From assembly GCA_022747635.1 (NCBI GenBank), contig JAKTNV010000613.1, forward strand, positions 34,219 through 98,218: 64,000 nucleotides of DNA. The letters run 5' to 3'. The notes beneath the pieces were generated by a model that did not search any database, was not told where the DNA came from, and saw nothing but the letters and a program-made list of their open reading frames with translations. This DNA is from Hetaerina americana (taxonomy: Eukaryota > Arthropoda > Insecta > Odonata > Calopterygidae). A program made the position numbers and the translations under genes. Position 1 is the stretch's first letter; each line of letters starts with the position of its first letter. Below, piece by piece: positions 62,490 to 64,000 of the stretch.

Positions 62490-64000
62490 TTCACTCTAAA
62501 ACAGAAGATTGTTGTTTTTCGCAATATTTTTAGAAATTTCGGCTCTTTTAGTAACATTAACACTTGGGCTGAAGCATCTTTTATGCTCATTTCTTGTCTT
62601 TCAGGATTCATTCTGGGTTTTATTTTGTTTATTGGATGAAAATGAACAACAATACACACCTTGGATACATTTTTGTTTGATTTGTGTCGAGTGAGATTTT
62701 CACCTAGAACCCAAAGGGGGGGGTATTGGCACTTTTCATGGAAAAATGTAAAAAATTAAATTTTCTAAAAATGAAATAAATGTTCTAAACACCTCAAACA
62801 TTCATTCTAAAACAGAAGATTGTTGTTTTTCGCAATATTTTTAGAAATTTGGGCTCTTTTAGTAACATTAACACCTGGGCTGAAGCATCTTTTATGATCA
62901 TTTATTGTCTTTCAGGATTAATTCTGGGTTTTATTTTGTTTATTTGATGAAAATGAACAACAATACACACCATGGAAACATTTTTGTTTGATTTGTGTCG
63001 AGTGATATTTTCACCTAGAACCCAAAGGGGGGGGTATTGGCACTTTTCATGGAAAAATGTGAAAAATTAAATTTTCTAAAAATGAAATAAAGCCTTCTAA
63101 ACACCTTAAACATTCACTCTAAAACAGAAGATTGTTGTTTTTCGCAATATTTTTAGAAATTTGGGCTCTTTTAGTAACATTAACACTTTCTCTGAAGCAT
63201 CATTTATGCTAATTTCTTGTCTTTCAGGATTAATTCTGGGTTTTATTTTGTTTATTTGATGAAAATAAAAAACAATACACACCTTGGATACATTTTTGTT
63301 TGATTTGTTTCGAGTGAGATTTTCACCTAGAACTCAAAGGGGGGGGTATTGGCACTTTTCATGGAAAAATGTGAAAAATTAAATTTTCTAAAAATGAAAT
63401 AAATGCCTTCTAAACACCTTAAACATTCACTCTAAAACAGAAGATTGTTGTTTTTCGCAATATTTTTAGAAATTTGGGCTCTTTTAGTAACATTAACACT
63501 TTCTCTGAAGCATCATTTATGCTAATTTCTTGTCTTTCAGGATTAATTCTGGGTTTTATTTTGTTTATTTGATGAAAATAAACAACAATACACACCATGG
63601 AAACATTTTTGTTTGATTTATGTCAAGTGAGATTTTCACCTAGAACCCAAAGGGGGGGGTATTGGCACTTTTCATGGAAAAATGTGAAAAATTAAATTTT
63701 CTAAAAATGAAATAAATGCCTTCTAAACACCTCAAACATTCACTCTAAAACAGAAGATTGTTGTTTTTCGCAATATTTTTAGAAATTTCGGCTCTTTTAG
63801 TAACATTAACACTTGGGCTGAAGCATCTTTTATGCTCATTTCTTGTCTTTCAGGATTCATTCTGGGTTTTATTTTGTTTATTGGATGAAAATGAACAACA
63901 ATACACACCTTGGATACATTTTTGTTTGATTTGTGTCGAGTGAGATTTTCACCTAGAACCCAAAGGGGGGGTATTGGCACTTTTCATGGAAAAATGTGAA
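62490..64000. repeat. Sub-array 12: M9-led repeats to the window edge
   Basis: Starts and variants: 62490 M9; 62800 M4b; 63112 M6 with an M4-like tail; 63426 M6; 63737 M9, truncated by the window edge. M9 at 62490 and at 63737 are very similar (offset 1247 bp) and also closely match M9 at 50315. The array continues beyond 64000. Confidence 0.9.

Larger units (their letters stand above)
1..64000. repeat. Tandem satellite array, ~312-bp monomer
   Basis: Every part of the window aligns to one ~312-bp unit in the same orientation. I located 203 monomer starts by the motif cattcactct (or catacactct and similar); nearly all intervals are 303-324 bp apart from those enlarged by an 86-bp fragment. 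Copies differ by substitutions and 1-13 bp indels, and some are near identical over more than 1 kb. No unrelated sequence interrupts the array. Known of such arrays: they are typical of eukaryotic centromeric, pericentromeric or subtelomeric heterochromatin. Which of these applies, and the species, cannot be told from the sequence. The family was not recognised. Confidence 0.98.

Noticed and set aside
1..64000. CRISPR array or other repeat-spacer system
   Set aside because: The period is ~312 bp with no unique spacers; the entire unit is repeated, so there is no repeat/spacer division.
1..64000. G-quadruplex
   Set aside because: There is a single G-run per 312 bp; four runs within a short distance are needed for an intramolecular quadruplex.
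1..64000. Transposon, terminal inverted repeats or target-site duplications
   Set aside because: No long inverted repeats, no transposase or reverse transcriptase coding potential, and no non-satellite segment over 20 bp was found.
1..64000. Ribosomal intergenic spacer or tandem rRNA/5S genes
   Set aside because: No conserved rRNA segments are recognisable in the monomer, and the unit has an A/T-rich composition unlike rRNA genes.

Overview
The whole 64 kb window is one uninterrupted satellite-DNA array. A unit of about 312 bp, roughly 30% G+C (hand count on one monomer), is repeated head to tail, always in the same orientation. Using the motif cattcactct as the monomer start, I counted 203 starts. 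That gives 202 complete monomers, a 127-bp partial at the left edge and a 264-bp partial at the right edge. Ten extra 86-bp monomer fragments interrupt the register. I saw no gene, RNA gene, transposon, CRISPR array or unique spacer, and neither end of the array lies inside the window. This kind of locus points to eukaryotic heterochromatin (centromeric, pericentromeric or subtelomeric). I do not recognise the family and cannot name the species.

The monomers fall into about eleven recurring variants, named here M1 to M11, defined by linked diagnostic bases mainly between monomer positions 33 and 165. M1 is the commonest. The left part (1-17.5 kb) is an irregular mix of M1, M2, M3, M4, M5, M7 and M8. 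The middle (17.5-39 kb) is dominated by M1, M3, M10 and M11 and holds most of the 86-bp fragments. The right part (39-64 kb) is dominated by M4 and M6, joined from 49 kb by M9, and lacks M10, M11 and the fragments.

Variants are arranged in nested higher-order repeats (HORs). The clearest are a 624-bp dimer (21.7-22.9 kb), a 1873-bp hexamer present twice (26.7-30.4 kb), a 3171-bp decamer whose second copy has grown by an internal 677-bp dimer duplication (32.4-39.4 kb), a 1249-bp tetramer present twice (51.6-54.1 kb) and a 2496-bp octamer present nearly twice (57.8-62.5 kb). Longer spacings (about 5.67-5.75 kb and 9.05 kb) link larger blocks. The pattern fits repeated local amplification by unequal exchange plus short gene-conversion-like patches.

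Each monomer carries a G homopolymer of 3 to 10 bases, two CpG sites that vary mostly to TpG or CpA, A/T tracts at roughly helical spacing, and a short TTTTC/GAAAA dyad. Short open frames recur because 312 is a multiple of 3; they are by-products of the repeat and are not annotated as genes.
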